DNA from: Drosophila pseudoobscura
Taxonomy: Eukaryota; Arthropoda; Insecta; Diptera; Drosophilidae
Assembly (NCBI RefSeq): GCF_009870125.1
Contig: NC_046682.1
Span: 1,550,001 to 1,614,000 of the forward strand
Length of the DNA: 64,000 nucleotides
Direction: 5' to 3'
This document shows, one piece after another, positions 12,341 to 22,436 of the stretch. The notes under the pieces were generated by a model, which did no database searches, had not been told where the DNA came from, and saw nothing but the letters and a program-made list of their open reading frames with translations. The translations under genes were made by a program, and so were the position numbers. Position 1 is the stretch's first letter. Each line of letters starts with the position of its first letter.

Positions 12341-13329
12341 TACCCGACACTCAAAATGAGTATTGGGGTATATTAGATTTGTGGTAAAAGTGTATGTGTG
12401 TAACGTCCAGAAGGAATCGTTTCCGACCCCATAAAGTATATATATTCTTGATCAGCATCAATAGCCGAGTCGATTGAGCCATGTCTGTCTGTCCGTCCGT
12501 CCGTCTGTCCGTCAGTCCGTCTGTACGTCCGTCCGTCTGTCCGTCCGTCCAAAAATTATTCAAAACTTTGCCCCGCCCACTTCCGCCCCCACAAAGGGCG
12601 AAAATCTGTGGCATCCACAATTTCGACGATACGAGAAAACTAAAAACGCAGAATCGTAGAAGATGACTATATCTTCTAGAGTGCAAAATCTGAACCAGAT
12701 CGTATAATTATTACAGCCAGAATCACGAAAACAATTTCACTCTTTCTCGCTCTGTCTCACTCTAACACACAGGTTTCATAGTCGGTTTTGCCAATTGCAA
12801 AATATGAGTTCAAGGATCTCAGAACCCATAAGAGCTAGAGCAACCAAATTTGGTATCCACACTCTTGTGATATCGGACCTTGACCGTTTTGTGTCAAAAT
12901 TTCGCCACACCCCCTTCCGCCCCCGCAAAGGACGAAAATCTGAGGCAACCACAAATCTCAGAGACTATTAAGGCTAGAGTAACCAAATTTGGTACACACA
13001 CTCCTTTTAGATGTCACTATAAAACGTATATCTCAGAATTTCGCCCCATCCCCATCCGCCCCCACAAAGGACGAAAATCTGTTGCATCCACAATATTGCA
13101 GATTCGAGAAAACTAAAAACTCAGAATCATAGAGAATGACTATATCTATCCGGTTGCTGAATTTGGATCAGATAATTTTTGTAGCCAAAAGGAACAAATC
13201 AATTTGCATTGTCTTTGTCGTGTCGTTTAATATTAGCGGCGTCTGCCGGAGGAGAGCCATACTGACTTAGTATCGGGTATAACTGTAGAGTTGCGGTGTC
13301 CGCAGCAACTCACAACGTTCCCCCTCGTT
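12341..13329 (+). mobile_element. DINE-1/mini-me (Helentron-type) element, nearly complete
   Basis: Starts TACCCGACACTC and ends with the hairpin-bearing 3' end GCAACTCACAACGTTCCCCC. It contains the conserved core TTGATCAGCATCAATAGCCG followed by a GTCY microsatellite (about 12485-12550). TACCCGACACT at the start and AGTATCGGGTATAA near 13270 form the subterminal inverted repeats of the family. It is non-autonomous; ORFs within are only translations of repeats. The microsatellite joins directly to AAAAATTATTC, an internal deletion shared with the copy at 24.9 kb. Confidence 0.88.
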
Positions 13330-13560
13330 TTTTCTTGGACGTTGACATGCAATGACTGCATCTTTCAAGAGGCGATGCAGTTACTGCACCGTCAAGTGGC
13401 CCGTGTGACACCAGCAGAAGGCTGTTACGCGCGGATCCCAGGCAAAACGCAGCCCTCCTCCCGCCCAACCGACCGAGGGGCGCTGCCGCATGACGCGCGG
13501 TGCGTAGCCGAACCAAACGCGAACATGCAAGAAAGATAGATATTAGACATTAGACATAGA
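13330..13560. other. GC-rich segment between DINE-1 and CR1-like LINE
   Basis: Unusually GC-rich for this window, without a convincing ORF. It may be the 3' untranslated part of the adjacent LINE or an unrelated insertion fragment. Confidence 0.35.
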
Positions 13561-13634
13561 CATTCGAGGAAAATTAGCACTAAACTTACTAAGAAACTAA
13601 GCATGCAATCAAAATACAAATACCACTACACTTA

Positions 13635-14896
13635 CTAATTAATAGAAACGTGTGTAAGGATTAATAATTTAATAAGAGGAAGAGAATTAGTGTTGGATAT
13701 AATATGGTAGAGGGAATTATAATCCGAGCATAAGACCCTAAACGGTTCATGCAAGGAATAATTCGATCTACAAAGTGGAAGGAACAACGGTATAAAATTT
13801 CTAGTCAGTCTAATAGGAATCGTGAAGTTTTTGCGGCTCAACAGATCAGGGCTGTCTATGTCACCCCTGATCAAGTTGTGCATAAATATCACACCAAGCA
13901 TTTTTCTACGGTTAACTAAGGATGGGAGGTTTACTAATAATAGTCTACTAGGGTAACATGGGAGTCTTACACCCGCATCCCAGTTAAGGCCCCGCAGAGC
14001 AAAGAGTAAAAAGTTTTTCTGTACTGATTCTATACGGTCCTGGTGTACTTTGTACTGAGGGCACCATACACAGGAGCCGTATTCTAAGATCGGACGAACA
14101 AGCGAGGTATAGAGAGTCTTTGTTATATAGGGGTCGTCAAATTCCTTTGACCACCTCTTTATAAACCCAAGCACGCCCATGGCCTTATTTATTATGGTAG
14201 AAATGTGTTCGGAAAACTTTAACTTGCGGTCTAACATAACACCCAGATCATCCACCAGGGTAATTCTCTCAAGAGAACCCCCAAATAGGGTGTAGGGAGC
14301 CAACAAAGGGCTAGAACGATGAAATGTCATAACTTTGCATTTCGAGGCATTAAGGTGTAACAAGTTTGCACAACACCATGACTGAAAGTATTGAGATCGG
14401 ATTGCAAGCGAGAATGAAATGAAATGTCCTTGTACTGGACACAGAGTTTAACATCATCCGCATACATAAGTACTCGAGAGTATGTTAATACTGAAGGCAA
14501 GTCATTAATAAAGAGTGTGAAGAGTAAGGGGCCTAGATGGCTGCCCTGTGGTACTCCCGAAGAAACCTTTACTGGTAAAGAGAGGGAGTTTTTGAAGAGG
14601 ACTCTTTGAGACCTAGAACAAAGATAGCTAGAAATCCATCTCAGGAGGTTGGGCGGAAACCCTAAAAGGTCAAGTTTATGTGCTAAAAGGGAATGGTTTA
14701 CAGAGTCGAATGCTTTACTAAAGTCGGTGTAAATAACATCCGTCTGTAAGTTACCTTGAAAGCCTTTAATAATGAAAGAGGTAAACTCTAAAAAGTTCGT
14801 GGTGGTTGATCGTCGCCTTATAAATCCATGCTGAGTTGGAGATATAAGTGACTTGCAGAGATGTTGCAAGTGCGGAGTTAAAACCTTCTCAAACAA
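13635..14896 (-). pseudogene. Reverse transcriptase fragments of the CR1-like LINE
   Basis: Two overlapping frames, 14327-14896 (189 aa) and 13635-14363 (242 aa), together cover the RT palm with the YADD catalytic motif and the C-terminal thumb region (LNASKCKVMTFHRS ... LGVMLDRKLKFSEH ... YGSCVWCPQY). A frameshift near 14330-14360 splits them and another break lies upstream near 14900. Broken, not expressed as one protein. Confidence 0.75.
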
Positions 14897-15139
14897 TTTG
14901 GGAATAGCGGATTACTTTGCTATACCTCTATAATTTTTTGCATCAGACTTGCTACCTTTTTATGGAGAGGAATTATAAAAGATTGGGGGGAAGCAAGAGG
15001 AATCAATGGACAGGGTGAATAGTTTAAGCAATGGTCCACACAGAGCCTCGGCGCAGTACCTGAGTACACAACCTGGAACCCCGTCTGGACCCGGTGAAAA
15101 CACCGGCTTAACTAGTCGAAGATCATGAAGTAGGAAATA

Positions 15140-16120
15140 TTAATTTAACAAGGGACTGAAAATGCCGTTCGACCTCGGTAATCCGTATGGGTACGGTTGA
15201 CCAGAGTAGCGTTCCTCAGAATAGTTGGTTTGGAAAAACTGGGCAAAAAGATCGGCAATTGCCTGATCATTATTTGCCGACGTATTACAAAATGATAGCG
15301 AGAATGGGTGTGCGGACGTTCTACGCTTACTGTTTACGAAGCAGTAAAACTGTTTAGGGTCCTGAGAAAAACCTATCCTGCAACGAGATAGGTAGTTCTC
15401 CTCGCATTGAGCATTAAGAACTGAAAAGTTTGACCGAGCTATTACATAACGAGAGTGAGAAGTAGGAGAGCCCACTTCTTGAAATTTTTTATAAAGTCTT
15501 GATTTTAAGTTTTTTAGACTGGATAACTCTTTGGTAAACCAAGGGGGTTTTCCAGATCTAATCGGATAAGAAAGCGGGACACAAGAATCAAAAAATGTGC
15601 CAAGAGGAGGTCTAGTACCTGTGGTGGCATTATCCGGAGGTCCGGAACGTCTATTTACTGGTGGGATCGGGATGGACGGGACAACTAGTGAACTTGCGGA
15701 CACCACGGACACGGACGCTGCAGACGTACTTGGCTGCACATTCTCCGAGGCGATGAATTCGGCTACCGAATCTGCATCGCCAGCAGCTGTCGTTGCCTTT
15801 GGAGTGGCAAACGAGATCAACTGCTGCACACTTGGAGTGGTCGGAGTCAGTTTTTCGGCGGCGCACGGCTGAGTGACGGTTGGCACTTGAAGTTCCCGCG
15901 GAGTGACCTTTTTGCGCCTCGGAGACTCATTCAGCAGTTTTAAACCGCTAAACTGAGCCTCCATGGCTAGGAGCCGATCGTATTGGTTTTTGAAACCAAC
16001 GGTCAGCTCCTTAAAGCCACTCCGCGTCTGCCTCATGAAAGATACCATGTCCTTCTCCACCGCACGGCATGCCTCGCAACTATAATGCAAGCCATTACGT
16101 TTGGCTATAGAATCATTCAC
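15140..16120 (-). pseudogene. LINE ORF1-ORF2 fusion fragment (326 aa)
   Basis: Single open frame joining an ORF1-like part (residues about 1-190, from the CEACR of the zinc finger through a Pro/Ser/Thr-rich region) to the ORF2 pre-RT region (residues about 195-326, KPPWFTKEL ... SRYVIARSNF ... GFSQDPKQFYCFVNSKR). The endonuclease normally in between is absent. The deletion happens to keep the frame open. Confidence 0.6.
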
Positions 16121-16250
16121 GAGGCCAGAAAATCCAGCGCATTTTGCGTGGACTACGCTGTCGCAGAGCCAGCAGGGGACATTCGGCTGATCGTGAGTGA
16201 TCTGCTTCTTACAGGTTTTTTTTTGCGCAGACCACAGCGTATTCCATTTT

Positions 16251-17374
16251 TATACCCGATACTCAAAATGAGTATTGGGGTATATTAGATTTGTGGTAAA
16301 AGTGGATGTGTGTAACGTCCAGAAGGAATCGTTTCCGACCCCATAAAGTATATATATTCTTGATCAGCATCAATAGCCGAGTCGATTGAGCCATGTCTGT
16401 CTGTCCGTCTGTCCGTCTGTCCGTCCGTCCGTCTGTCCGTCTGTCCGTCCCCTTCAGCGCCTAATGCTCAAAGACTATAAGAGCTAGAGCAACGATGTTT
16501 TGGATCCAGACTTCTGTGATATGTCACTGCTACAAAAATATTTCAAAACTTTGCCCCGCCCACCTCCGCCCCCACAAAGGGCGAAAATCTGTGGCATCCA
16601 CAATTTTAAAGATACAAGAAAACCAAAAACGCAGAATCGTAGAGAATGACCATATCTTTTAGACGGCAGAATCTGAATTAGATCGTATTACTATTATAGC
16701 CAGCAACAAGAAAACAATTTCATTTTTTCTCGCCCTGTCTCTCTCTAACACACAGGTAGCATAGGCGGCTTTGCTTAGAGTAAAACATTAGCGCCTAGAT
16801 CTCAGAGACTATAAAAGCTAGAGCAACCAAATTTGGTATCCACACTCCTAATATATCGGACCGAGACGAGTTTGTTTCAAAATTTCGCCACACCCCCTTC
16901 CGCCCCCGCAAAGGATGCAAATCTGGGGATATTCACAAATCTCAGAGACTATTAAAGCTAGAGTAACCAAATTTGGTATCCGCACTTCTGTTAGATCTCA
17001 CTATAAAACGTATATCTCAAAATTTCGCCACACCCCCTTCCGCCCCCACAAAGGACGAAAATCTGTTGCATCCACAATATTGCAGATTCGAGAAAACTAA
17101 AAACGCAGAATCATAGATAGCGACCATATCTATCAGATTGCTGAATCTGGATCAGATCAGATCATTTTTATAGCGAAAGGAAACAAATCAATTTGCAGTG
17201 GCTACGCAGCGCGTTACGTCACGCTCAGACTGATTTTCTGTCTCTCTCGCACGCACTCTTTGTCGTGTCGTTTAATATTAGCGGCGTCTGCCGGAGGATA
17301 GCCATACTGACTTAGTATCGGGTATAACCGTAGAGTTGCGGTGTCCGCAGCAACTCACAACGTTCCCCCTCGTT
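16251..17374 (+). mobile_element. DINE-1 element, full length
   Basis: Runs from TATACCCGATACTC to CAACGTTCCCCCTCGTT, with core, GTCY tract (about 16395-16450), the family's internal near-repeats (CACCCCCTTCCGCCCC blocks) and 3' hairpin. It carries GCGCGTTACGTCACG near 17210, a variant shared in this window only with the copy at 43.3 kb. Same orientation as the copy at 12.3 kb; the two bracket the CR1-like LINE. Confidence 0.9.
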
Positions 17375-18234
17375 ATTATTTATATATTTGCTCAAGAAAA
17401 TTTACGAAAAAAAAATTAAAATTTCCAAAACAAATTGGTATCAGACCAATGTGCCAGAGAACGCTCAAAGCGGAATTGGTAAAAAAAAGAGAGCAGAGTG
17501 GAGAGCGGTTATAGCGAGAGCTACTAAACAGAGAGCGCTATTGCTCAGAAAGTTTAAAGAGCGAGAGAGAAAGAACAGTTATTGAAGTTGAGGTGATAGC
17601 GAGAGAGTGATAAAACAACAAAAGCTACCAGACGAGAGCGGACTGCAATGCAATACTCACTCACTGCAACACAAACACAAGCCGACGCCGAAAAATAAAA
17701 AGTTAAATAATGTTTTAACACAAATCAAAAGGCATGCACTCGCGTAATAGAATAGGTTTCCAGATTGTTGTCTGGTTAGGAAGTATAATTAGAATTTAGT
17801 TAGGAAAACACCGGCTGTTTATTCAAAACAAAAGGAAAAAATGCGGAGCGCAAAACAAAAACACGTCTGATCACTACGAAAGAGAACGGATTTTTTTTGG
17901 GACAGGATGCATAGCAGCACTATGAGCAATGGAATTTAGGTACACCTTGACAGAAAGCGCACTCACCTATTAATGAACCTACATACCTTAATGCTTCATC
18001 CTTTGAACAGGACTTATCTCAAGCCATATTTATTTTCTTTTAATTGGGATTTCAATTCGATGATTTTTTGATTTTTAACATTTTTTCGATGTCCGCATTC
18101 TGAGTATTGTATTCAAGTGTCGCTTTTTTGAAGAGCGGAAATTTGAGTTATTTCAATTGAATTTGATTCCTTACTCTCTTTTTATGAATATTACCATTAG
18201 TTTTTCTAAAAATTTAGCCAAACTGTATAAAGAT
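17375..18234. other. Unassigned transposon-block sequence
   Basis: About 860 bp between DINE-1 and a transposase remnant. The first part (17388-17760) is purine-rich with GAGAG tracts and an open frame of 65 basic residues that I do not regard as a gene. It may be the 5' part of the decayed DNA transposon that follows. Confidence 0.35.
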
Positions 18235-18660
18235 TTAATAGAAAATCAAATTCGTATTTTCTTTGGATTGTGCTGTAAATGTTATGACTTTTACGTATAT
18301 TTTTAATAAAAGAAACAAAAATAAGAAAAAATATTGAATTTCTTTATTTGGAACTATTGGACATTTGAAGGAGCAACGCCAATTCACAACCTTTTCCTTC
18401 GCCAAAAGTTTGAGCAGGTGAGCGACGTCCCAGAGCACAGGGTACTTCTAGGCGACGTCCATCTTTGCAAACAAATTGGTGGGGCATCCGTCAGAGATGA
18501 TGGCCATCAATCTCGGGCCATATCCATATGCCTCAATGTTGTCCAGCACCATGGAGACACTTTTGTAGATTGCATCCCTGCCCATGACCATCTTGCGATC
18601 CCAAGGCCTGCGAATAAATAAAATGCGAATAAATGTTAATAAAATATATATTCTATTCAT
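18235..18660 (-). pseudogene. Cut-and-paste transposase remnant (P-superfamily-like)
   Basis: On the minus strand one frame reads ...DNIEAYGYGPRLMAIISDGCPTNLFAKMDVA, a TAG stop, then KYPVLWDVAHLLKLLAKEK. The D-G-x-x-x-N stretch followed by a D-x-x-H-L-x-K-L motif resembles the catalytic region of P-element/THAP9-like transposases (DxxHLxK). The in-frame stop and loss of flanking sequence show that it is dead. The superfamily is a tentative reading. Confidence 0.45.
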
Positions 18661-18956
18661 TATATATTAACAGTTTCTTACTAGTTTCAAATGCAGAAAT
18701 TTTAAGTTAAACCCATCTTGCGGATAAGTGTAATTATATTTTTGACAATGACAATGCCTAATATTATTAATTTATTTGAGAAATATATTTTAGAGTATGG
18801 AAAGAAGGCGAGCCGTTTAAGAGAAAAATTAAGATACGTCGAGCGGGACGTCTACGCCGAGCGTCTAAAGCTTGAAGAAGTGAACCTCATGGGGAATTTA
18901 AAATACTATGAGAAAGAGCTGTTCTGCATATTTATAATCATTATACACAAAATTAA

Positions 18957-18978
18957 TAGGTTAGGTTAGGTTAGGTTA
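18957..18978 (-). repeat. TTAGG-like pentamer array at the LINE 3' end
   Basis: Four tandem TTAGG-like pentamers (AGGTTAGGTTAGGTTAGGTT on the plus strand), which is CCTAA on the LINE's sense strand, forming its 3' tail. Tandem short tails are typical of LINEs. It matches the common insect telomere pentamer but is here internal. Confidence 0.8.
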
Positions 18979-19155
18979 ACCCGGACGTCCCTCAGCGGGG
19001 CCACGCATAGGCCAATCTGGCCCTTAGTTATCCGGATAGTGGGGATGTATGAACCGTCGCGGGAGTGTTTAGGTGGTTTTAAAGTCCCCGAGAATCGAGG
19101 TGTTTTTAGCATAGGCCAGCAGTTCCTGTGGAGTCCTTTTGGAGGCTTCTTCCAG

Positions 19156-19518
19156 TTATGCCAGCACTGGGGCGCCCATGTTTCTCCTCCTTGCCCTTGA
19201 GAGAGCCGGACAGTAGCAGAAGAAATGTTTCAGGGTTTCGATAGCCCCAGGTTCAGCACATTTCCTATAACTATCTCTGTTGGTGATGCCTAGCTTAGCT
19301 GCATGTGCAGCAGCCAGACAGTGACCTGTAAGTATTCCCACTAGCAATCTACAGTCCTTTCGTGGTAGGTGCAGTAGGTAGTTTCTAAGTTTCTCGTTGC
19401 GTTCCTTGCACATTATCTTCGAGGTTCTGCAGGTGGTGGTACTGTTCCACCTGCTTTCAGTCTGTATTCTAGCCTGCTTCTCTAGATCGCATTGCAGCGT
19501 TCTAAGGGAGACAGGCAC
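19156..19518 (-). pseudogene. LOA-type LINE ORF2 C-terminus
   Basis: 120-residue open frame with LTGHCLAAAHAAKLGI, a C...C...H...C zinc-binding arrangement (CAEPGAIETLKHFFCYCPAL) and RRRNMGAPVLA, the usual end of LOA/I-type LINE polyproteins. Cut from the RNase H part by a frameshift near 19520-19540. Confidence 0.65.
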
Positions 19519-19788
19519 GTTCTCGGTTCTCCTATTCTCCAGCCCTCCAGCCTTTCTTAGCTAGTACGTCCGCCGCTTCGTTTCCTTCGATGCCCTGGTG
19601 GCTGGGAACCCAATAGATCCGCACTGTCTTTGTCGTGCTTAGGATGTCTAATGCCTCCCTGCCAAGACACTTTTGGAACTGACCGCGGACGACTGCATGG
19701 ATCTTATCGCCGCTTGGCTGTCGACGAATAGGTTGACCGCATCGTGTGCTCGTTCTGTTAGGAGAGCGACCTCCGCTGCTTTCCCGAT

Positions 19789-20008
19789 GGAAAAAACTTC
19801 TGCCGGGAAGACAGCCTTATCTCAGGGTCTGTACAGTATAGGCCCGCTCCTACTCCTCCGTCCATCTTGGAGCCGTCTGTGTATATATTGAGGTGCTCAG
19901 TTTGGTCCCTTCCAATTTTCCAATCTTCAGGCCCCAAAGATGTGGTTATTTTGACGTCAAGGCAAGGGGGTCATGTAATCAGTTGATCTGGTCATGTCCC
20001 TGCCAATT
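19789..20008 (-). repeat. Left copy of a ~220-bp direct duplication flanking the nested LINE
   Basis: From GATGGAAAAAACTTCTGCCG to CATGTCCCTGCCAATTG. It matches 22215-22436 with no difference that I can see. Encodes the start of the LOA RNase H domain on the minus strand. Confidence 0.85.
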
Positions 20009-22214
20009 GTATTTTGTATTTATTTGTATATATATTCCTAACGCAACAGTATTCCTACTTTATGTTAAAGCGCTAGTCACATGGAGTTCACATATGTATG
20101 TAGTTGTATGCTTTAAGCAGAATGATTTTCTTATTCTAACATTTTTGGTATGACTAATATTTTTATTATTATGACTAATATTTGTATTATTAATACTAAT
20201 ACTAATTCTAATTTTTTTTTGTTGTTTTTTTTCCTATTTTTTTTTTTTTTTATTTATTTATTTTTTTAATTATTATTTTTATTATTTATTTTTATTTACT
20301 TATTTATTTATTTATTTATTTTTTTTTTTTTTTATGGGTTTATCAAGTGTTTTTCTAGTTTATCCCTAAATTGCGTTGCTCTACTAATATTTTTAATATT
20401 GAAAGGTAACTCATTCCATAACCGAATAGCATTTGTTAAAAATTGTTTTCCTGAATTGGCAAGTTTGTACCTTATGGTTACCAGATTCAACGTTCTATTT
20501 GATGAAGCAAAGGTTAATTTATCATATAAGTAGCTCGGCTGTCTGGTATAGATTATTCGATGTAGAAAAATAAGTGTTCTGTACCGTATCCATGTCTTTA
20601 AATCCATTTTGAATATTTGTCTTGCTAAGATTGAGATATGATCGGTTCGTCTCTTATTATATATGTAGCGGGCAATGTTGTTAAATGTTACTTTTAGTTT
20701 TTTTTGAGATTCAGCGTCACAATTTCCAAATATTTCAATACCATAGAATAAGGTGGGTGTCAAATATGTCTTAGCTATCATTAGTTTGAGTTTATCTGGC
20801 AGGTATTTTTGTGTTGGTGCGAGTTTTCTTAGTAGACTATATGTTCTACCAGTAGCTTTCACTACTTGGCTACTCCAAGAAAGCGTATTGTTAAATTTTA
20901 ATCCTAAGTTTTCCACCTGATCTACGTAATTAATTTGTTTTCCTTCAATTTCAAGTTTTGGATAGGCCATCGTATTTAGTTGCTTCTTGTATATAATTAC
21001 ACATTTACATTTATCTGGATTAAGTGCCAGACCATTACGCTTCGCCCAGCTACTCACATTGAGCAAATCACTGTTACACACACTTATACACTCATCAATT
21101 TTACTCAATGGACGACTAACATACATTTGGACGTCATCCGCATACATATGACTTTTACAATTTAACAGGACGTCTGGCAGGTCATTCACATATAATGAGA
21201 ACAAAAGCGGCCCAAGAACTGAACCTTGAGGCACACCACGTGCAGTGCTCATCATTGAAGAAATTCTACTTCCACTTACCACTACCTGTCTTCTATCCGT
21301 TAAATACGATTTTAATAGCTTTATAGCTACCTTACTAAAATTGAAAAAGTTAACTAATTTACTTAATAAGATTTCGTGGTTAACCGTGTCAAATGCTTTA
21401 CTGAAGTCAAGTAGTACTAATAGCGTCACATTTCCTTCATCTTGTGTTAATCTAATGTCTTCCGTTATATTTACTATTGCCGTAGTACAGCTTCTTTGTC
21501 TTCTGTAACCTGACTGTTTGTCACTTAGTAGTGCATTGTTATCTAGAAAAGTTAGAATTTGTTGTGACATTACTTGTTCAAGGACTTTTGATAAAAACGA
21601 TAGAATTGATATAGGTCTATATTCATTTTTTCCTTTAGGGACCGGTGTTATTTTCGCAAGCTTCCATGTACTTGGAAATATTGATTTTGTTAAGACAGTA
21701 TTGCAAATATAAGTCACATGTGGTAATATTTTTGGAAGTAAGATTTTTAGAAATTTTGGATGTATTTCATCCAGTCCGATTGCATTTGACTTAATTTTAA
21801 GCACAGATTCAAGGACATCACACTGACTGGCACACATGAAGCTAAAGTTATTATCACAGGAACTATTCGGTATATTGTCAAGATAATGATTATATGCTAC
21901 TTCAGGTACCCCGTTTATCACAAATTTTCTATTTAATTCATCTATGTCTACATCAATTTTGGTGTTATTTGTCCTCTTCCCTATTCCCAAGTCTTTGAGC
22001 TCCCTCCATGTCCTTCTTGTTAATATTGCACTTTGAAACCTTACAGAATAAAAAGATTTTTTAGCTGTCAGTATTAATAGGTTGGTTTTTTTCCTTAAAG
22101 TTTTAAATTCTTGATACTGAACAGACGTTCTGTAGCGTTTCCATTTGTTATATGCTTTGTCCCTTAATGATATATTGTGTGCAATACATTGCATGGAATG
22201 GAATGGAAAAAACG
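20009..22214 (-). mobile_element. Nested, 5'-truncated LINE inside the LOA element
   Basis: Minus-strand insertion bounded by the 220-bp duplication. Its 3' end is AT-rich with long T runs on the plus strand (20210-20335). No endonuclease remains at the 5' end: the sequence begins in the pre-RT region. RT and thumb regions are intact and open, which suggests a younger insertion than its host element. Confidence 0.8.
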
Positions 22215-22365
22215 ATGGAAAAAACTTCTGCCGGGAAGACAGCCTTATCTCAGGGTCTGTACAGTATAGGCCCGCTCCTACTCCTCCGTCCATCTTGGAG
22301 CCGTCTGTGTATATATTGAGGTGCTCAGTTTGGTCCCTTCCAATTTTCCAATCTTCAGGCCCCAA
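20332..22365 (-). CDS. Reverse transcriptase ORF of the nested LINE (677 aa, chimeric N-terminus)
   Basis: Open frame of 677 residues. Residues 1-50 come from the flanking LOA RNase H fragment (YTDGSKMDGGVGAG), fused by chance in frame. From about residue 65 it is the pre-RT region of the inserted LINE. RT motifs follow: ITPVPKGKNEYRPISILSF, SGYRRQRSCTTAI, LLDFSKAFDTVNHEILL, RGVPQGSVLGPLLFSLYV and HMYADDVQMY with the catalytic YADD. The C-terminal part ends RLWNELPFNIKNI...FRDKLEKHL. This ending and the absence of RNase H point to the Jockey/CR1 group. With no endonuclease and no promoter it is presumably inactive, but the RT frame has no stop. Confidence 0.8.
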   Translation of the reverse strand: MGPEDWKIGRDQTEHLNIYTDGSKMDGGVGAGLYCTDPEIRLSSRQKFFPSFFPFHSMQCIAHNISLRDKAYNKWKRYRTSVQYQEFKTLRKKTNLLILTAKKSFYSVRFQSAILTRRTWRELKDLGIGKRTNNTKIDVDIDELNRKFVINGVPEVAYNHYLDNIPNSSCDNNFSFMCASQCDVLESVLKIKSNAIGLDEIHPKFLKILLPKILPHVTYICNTVLTKSIFPSTWKLAKITPVPKGKNEYRPISILSFLSKVLEQVMSQQILTFLDNNALLSDKQSGYRRQRSCTTAIVNITEDIRLTQDEGNVTLLVLLDFSKAFDTVNHEILLSKLVNFFNFSKVAIKLLKSYLTDRRQVVVSGSRISSMMSTARGVPQGSVLGPLLFSLYVNDLPDVLLNCKSHMYADDVQMYVSRPLSKIDECISVCNSDLLNVSSWAKRNGLALNPDKCKCVIIYKKQLNTMAYPKLEIEGKQINYVDQVENLGLKFNNTLSWSSQVVKATGRTYSLLRKLAPTQKYLPDKLKLMIAKTYLTPTLFYGIEIFGNCDAESQKKLKVTFNNIARYIYNKRRTDHISILARQIFKMDLKTWIRYRTLIFLHRIIYTRQPSYLYDKLTFASSNRTLNLVTIRYKLANSGKQFLTNAIRLWNELPFNIKNISRATQFRDKLEKHLINP

Positions 22366-22436
22366 AGATGTGGTTATTTTGACGTCAAGGCAAGGGGGTC
22401 ATGTAATCAGTTGATCTGGTCATGTCCCTGCCAATT
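22215..22436 (-). repeat. Right copy of the ~220-bp direct duplication
   Basis: Same sequence as 19789-20008. It then continues uninterrupted into the LOA RT C-terminus at 22437, whereas the left copy continues into the RNase H domain. The two copies therefore represent the duplicated insertion site. Confidence 0.85.

Larger units (their letters stand above)
13561..16245 (-). mobile_element. CR1-like non-LTR retrotransposon, internally deleted and frame-broken
   Basis: Minus-strand LINE. Near 16090-16200 a CR1-type ORF1 start is seen: PHD-like Cys pairs (TCKKQ..., then PCWLCDSVVHAKCAG, then CEACR) followed by a Ser/Thr/Pro-rich stretch (15650-15900). At about 15560 the frame passes straight into the ORF2 segment just before the RT (KPPWFTKELSSLK), so the apurinic endonuclease region is missing. 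RT motifs lie at 14327-14896 (GFIRRRSTTTN, TDFSKAFDSVNH, SGVPQGSHLGPLLF, MYADDVKL) and the RT C-terminus at 13635-14363, separated by frameshifts. Upstream, an A9 tract (minus strand, near 16216-16224) shifts the first ATG out of frame with the zinc finger. The element cannot make its proteins. CR1 assignment is from the PHD-like ORF1; a related Jockey-group clade is possible. Confidence 0.75.

Noticed and set aside
12474..12686. Open frames of 60-110 aa rich in CLSVRPSV or DGQTDGRTDG
   Set aside because: They are translations of the GTCY microsatellite in DINE-1 copies (also near 25.0 kb), not genes.
12880..13116. Recurring ORF of about 78 aa (ATPPSAPAKDENL...) in several DINE-1 copies
   Set aside because: It falls in the repeated internal blocks of a non-autonomous element, varies in length and frame between copies, and has no recognisable domain.
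18957..18978. Internal telomere
   Set aside because: Only four pentamer units, located exactly at the 3' end of a LINE.
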